Shown here: positions 7,064-9,028 of the stretch, one piece after another
Layout of the letters: each line of letters starts with the position of its first letter
Numbering within the stretch: position 1 is the first letter of the stretch
Notes under the pieces: model-generated
What the model saw: the letters and a program-made list of their open reading frames with translations, nothing else
Database searches by the model: none
What the model was told of the DNA's origin: nothing
Program-made: the position numbers and the translations under genes
Source: Oscillospiraceae bacterium
GTDB taxonomy: Bacteria > Bacillota > Clostridia > Oscillospirales > Oscillospiraceae
DNA length: 9,028 bases
NCBI GenBank assembly: GCA_017399325.1
Contig: JAFQDY010000208.1
Coordinates: 1-9,028 of the forward strand
Reading direction: 5' to 3'

Positions 7064-7744
7064 ATGGCAAAAACCTATTCGATCGCGATCGACGGCCCTG
7101 CCGGTGCAGGCAAAAGCACCATGGCAAAGCGGCTGGCAAAAGAACTGGGATATTACTATGTGGATACCGGTGCGATCTACCGCACTGTGGCATATTTTAT
7201 GGACCTTTTGGGTGTCAGCCCCAAAGACGCTGACGGTGTGGAGCGTTACATTGACGAGTTGAACATCGAGATCCAATACGACGAAGACGGCAAGCAGCAT
7301 ATGCTGATGAACGGCTTGGATGTAACCGATGAGATCCGCACCCAGGACATCTCCCAAAAGGCAAGCCTTGTGTCTGCCCACCCGGTGGTCCGGGAAGTGC
7401 TGCTGGATATGCAGCGGGATGTGGCCAAGGCTCACAATGTGATTATGGACGGCCGGGATATCGGCACGGTTGTGCTGCCCAAGGCCGATGTGAAGATCTT
7501 TCTGACCGCATCTTCTCAGGTGCGGGCAAAGCGCCGTTATGACGAACTGATCGCCAAGGGTCAGACCGCCAATCTGGAGCAGGTGCGCAAAGAGATCGAA
7601 CAGCGGGACTATCAGGATACCCACCGGGAGATCGCCCCTTTGAAGATGGCAAGAGATTCTGTCAAACTGGACACTTCCGACCTGGACATTGACGGCGTGA
7701 TCGCGGAAATGAAGCGGATTATCAAGGAGAAGATCCCTGTATGA
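7064..7744 (+). CDS. cmk: Cytidylate kinase
   Basis: This 226-residue enzyme phosphorylates CMP and dCMP with ATP, feeding CTP/dCTP pools, in the cytoplasm. The nucleotide-binding loop is DGPAGAGKST (10-19) with K17. DTGAIYR (34-40) is the CMP-binding signature, GRDIGT (130-135) is conserved, and the C-terminal REIAPLKMA and SVKLDTSDL motifs are as in other CMP kinases. Length is normal. I start at ATG 7064, 8 bases after GGAGG (7051-7055). The frame is open back to 7007, but that part overlaps the upstream gene's C-terminus and does not resemble the family. It lies 13 bases after the second sigma-like gene, so it is probably in the same transcript, and it overlaps the next gene by 4 bases. 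Cmk beside S1 is a widely conserved pairing. Confidence 0.97.
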   Translation: MAKTYSIAIDGPAGAGKSTMAKRLAKELGYYYVDTGAIYRTVAYFMDLLGVSPKDADGVERYIDELNIEIQYDEDGKQHMLMNGLDVTDEIRTQDISQKASLVSAHPVVREVLLDMQRDVAKAHNVIMDGRDIGTVVLPKADVKIFLTASSQVRAKRRYDELIAKGQTANLEQVRKEIEQRDYQDTHREIAPLKMARDSVKLDTSDLDIDGVIAEMKRIIKEKIPV

Positions 7745-9028
7745 AGATCCATTTAGCGGAAAGCGCGGGCTTTTGTTTCGGCGTGAACCGGGCGGTGGAG
7801 ATGGTGGAACAGGCGGCAAAAGCAGGCAAACAGGTCTGCACGCTGGGCCCCATTATCCACAATCGTCACGCGGTCGCCCATTTTGAAGAAATGGGTGTAC
7901 GGGTCATAGGCTCCCCGCAGGAGGCAAATGCCGACCAAACGGTCATCATCCGTTCCCACGGCGTATCCAAAGCGGTGCAAAATGCGTTGGAAGAAAGCGG
8001 CGCTGCGGTGGTGGATGCCACCTGCCCCTTCGTCAAGCGGATCCACGGTATCGTTTCTCGCGCCGAAGAAGAGGGAAGACTGCCGGTGATCATCGGCACC
8101 CGATCCCATCCGGAAGTGGAGGGGATCGCCGGTTGGTGCAGCCGCTGCGAAATTTTCGAAAATGTGGAGGAACTGGAAAACTGGGTAAATTCTGGACAAA
8201 TTTCTGCCGATTTTCCCATTAGTATGGTCTGTCAGACCACTTCTACGGAATTTTTGTGGAAAAGTTGCGAAGATTTTGCAAAAAAAGTGTTTACTAATCT
8301 GAAAATATTTGATACAATATGCAAAGCTACTGAATTCCGACAGAGCGAAGCGGCGAAGTTAAGTCAAACTTGTCAGGCTATGGTCGTTGTAGGGGACACT
8401 CTTTCTTCCAACACAGGCCGCTTGGCGATGATATGTCGGGAACACTGCGATCGGGTGGTTTTGGTGGATAATGCTGCCGAACTGGATCCGGAATTTTTCC
8501 GCGGTGTGGCTGATGTTGGAATCACGGCCGGTGCATCACCACCGGTGTGGATTATAAAGGAGGTCAACAAGACTATGAGCGAAATTACTAATGTTGAGGC
8601 TATTCAGGAGGAAAACTGGGAAGAACTCCTGGAGCAGTCCATCAAGACTTTAAATACAGGAGATAAGGTTATCGGTGTTGTTACCGGTATTGGCGCTACT
8701 GAAGTCCAGATCGATCTGGGCACCAAGCATGCCGGTTATATTCCTTATGATGAAGTCAGCGCAGATCCCACTGTGAAACCCGAGGACATTCTGAAGGTTG
8801 GCGACGAGATCGAAGTATTCGTCGTTCGCGTAAACGATCAGGAGGGTACCTGCCAACTGTCCAAGAAGAAGTTGGACGGCATGAAGATCTGGGACGATAT
8901 GGCCACATGGTGCGAAGAGAAGACCACTGTGCAGGGCGTTATCACCGAAGAGAACAAGGGCGGCTTGGTCTGCAATGTGAAGGGCATCCGCGTATTCATT
9001 CCCGCTTCCCAGTCCGGCGTTGCCAAGG
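7741..9028 (+). CDS. ispH: IspH-ribosomal protein S1 fusion (3' end outside window)
   Basis: One open frame of 429 complete codons runs off the right edge. Residues 1 to about 276 are 4-hydroxy-3-methylbut-2-enyl diphosphate reductase, the last step of the MEP isoprenoid pathway. The iron-sulphur ligands C12 (GFCFGV), C95 (ATCPFV) and C194 (FDTICKAT) are present, with active-site H40, H73, H123, E125, T166-T167, S222-S223-N224 and S266. From M279 the protein is ribosomal protein S1: a first S1/OB domain at about 306-379 (TGDKVIGVVTG...), then a second starting near 395. Such fusions are known in Clostridia. Small departures are IHNRHAV where IHNPQVV is usual and GASPPVWII where GASTPxWII is usual. 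The ATG at 7741 overlaps the cmk stop by 4 bases (ATGA). Often a plsC-type acyltransferase lies between these genes; here there is none. An internal ribosome-binding site may also release S1 alone. Confidence 0.95.
   Translation, partial: MKIHLAESAGFCFGVNRAVEMVEQAAKAGKQVCTLGPIIHNRHAVAHFEEMGVRVIGSPQEANADQTVIIRSHGVSKAVQNALEESGAAVVDATCPFVKRIHGIVSRAEEEGRLPVIIGTRSHPEVEGIAGWCSRCEIFENVEELENWVNSGQISADFPISMVCQTTSTEFLWKSCEDFAKKVFTNLKIFDTICKATEFRQSEAAKLSQTCQAMVVVGDTLSSNTGRLAMICREHCDRVVLVDNAAELDPEFFRGVADVGITAGASPPVWIIKEVNKTMSEITNVEAIQEENWEELLEQSIKTLNTGDKVIGVVTGIGATEVQIDLGTKHAGYIPYDEVSADPTVKPEDILKVGDEIEVFVVRVNDQEGTCQLSKKKLDGMKIWDDMATWCEEKTTVQGVITEENKGGLVCNVKGIRVFIPASQSGVAK
8290..8318 (+). promoter_or_regulatory. 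Candidate promoter inside ispH, upstream of the S1 part
   Basis: TTTACT (8290-8295) is followed after exactly 17 bases by TACAAT (8313-8318), with TG at 8310-8311 forming an extended -10. It lies in the most AT-rich stretch of this gene: 16 of 60 bases are G/C at 8281-8340 against 38 of 60 at 7981-8040. The -10 lies over conserved DTIC, encoded with ACA and ATA rather than the ACC and ATC favoured elsewhere. A transcript from here would give S1 a leader of about 250 bases. Confidence 0.5.
8528..8545 (+). promoter_or_regulatory. Small hairpin just upstream of the internal S1 ribosome-binding site
   Basis: CCGGTG (8528-8533) pairs perfectly with CACCGG (8540-8545) around a six-base loop CATCAC; one more G-U pair can be added at 8527/8546. 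The hairpin ends 10 bases before AAAGGAGGT. The position suits control of S1 translation, but it also encodes a conserved IspH C-terminal motif, so a chance structure is possible. Confidence 0.3.
8556..8577 (+). promoter_or_regulatory. rpsA: Internal Shine-Dalgarno and ATG for free ribosomal protein S1
   Basis: AAAGGAGGT (8556-8564) is a perfect Shine-Dalgarno, followed after about 11 bases by ATG 8575, in frame with ispH. The peptide from this ATG (MSEITNVEAIQEENWEELL) resembles a natural S1 N-terminus: acidic, before the first OB domain. Codon use shifts here to GTT, GCT, ATT and ACT, as in strongly expressed genes. Free S1 alongside the fusion is inferred; the site itself is plain in the sequence. 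Confidence 0.7.

Overview
The window is a dense, almost entirely plus-strand stretch of chromosomal housekeeping genes. It most likely comes from a moderately GC-rich member of the Clostridia (Bacillota), perhaps an Oscillospiraceae/Ruminococcaceae-type gut bacterium. The grounds are the gene order dGTPase - dnaG - sigma factor, strong Shine-Dalgarno sites, sigma-A-type promoters, and above all the IspH-ribosomal protein S1 fusion that is characteristic of Clostridia. Species-level placement is not possible from the sequence alone. No mobile element, CRISPR array, tRNA or rRNA is visible, and no gene-free gap exceeds 300 bases.

Layout. (1) 1-353: rpmE (zinc-type ribosomal protein L31) with its own promoter and a strong intrinsic terminator, so it is a separate transcription unit. 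(2) 375-3358: a new promoter, then hflX (ribosome-associated GTPase), a YigZ/IMPACT-family gene with a TTG start, and an HD-domain dGTPase-like gene, closely packed. (3) 3341-7050: a promoter at the end of the dGTPase gene, then dnaG (primase) followed by two consecutive sigma-70-like genes, linked by 4-base ATGA overlaps. (4) 7064-9028: cmk (CMP kinase), then an ispH-rpsA fusion that overlaps cmk by 4 bases and runs off the right edge.

The main point of interest is the sigma pair. The first gene (288 aa) sits where rpoD is expected. It keeps most -10, extended -10 and -35 reading residues but lacks region 1.1 and has Lys in place of the first Trp of the usual WW dyad. The second (345 aa) has a region-1.1-like N-terminus and keeps the core-binding DLIQEG motif and the WW dyad, but has lost nearly every residue that reads promoter DNA. 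It looks like a core-binding sigma paralogue that cannot read ordinary promoters.

The second point of interest is the ispH-rpsA junction. Although the two are one continuous frame, the sequence holds an apparent promoter inside ispH (within a sharp AT-rich dip), a small hairpin, and a perfect Shine-Dalgarno before an in-frame ATG. S1 could therefore also be made on its own. All four promoters called here carry a TG-N extended -10 and mostly mediocre -35 boxes.

Functionally the genes cover DNA priming (DnaG), dNTP supply (dGTPase, CMP kinase), transcription initiation (the sigma pair), ribosome composition and rescue (L31, S1, HflX) and isoprenoid synthesis (IspH), a growth-linked set.
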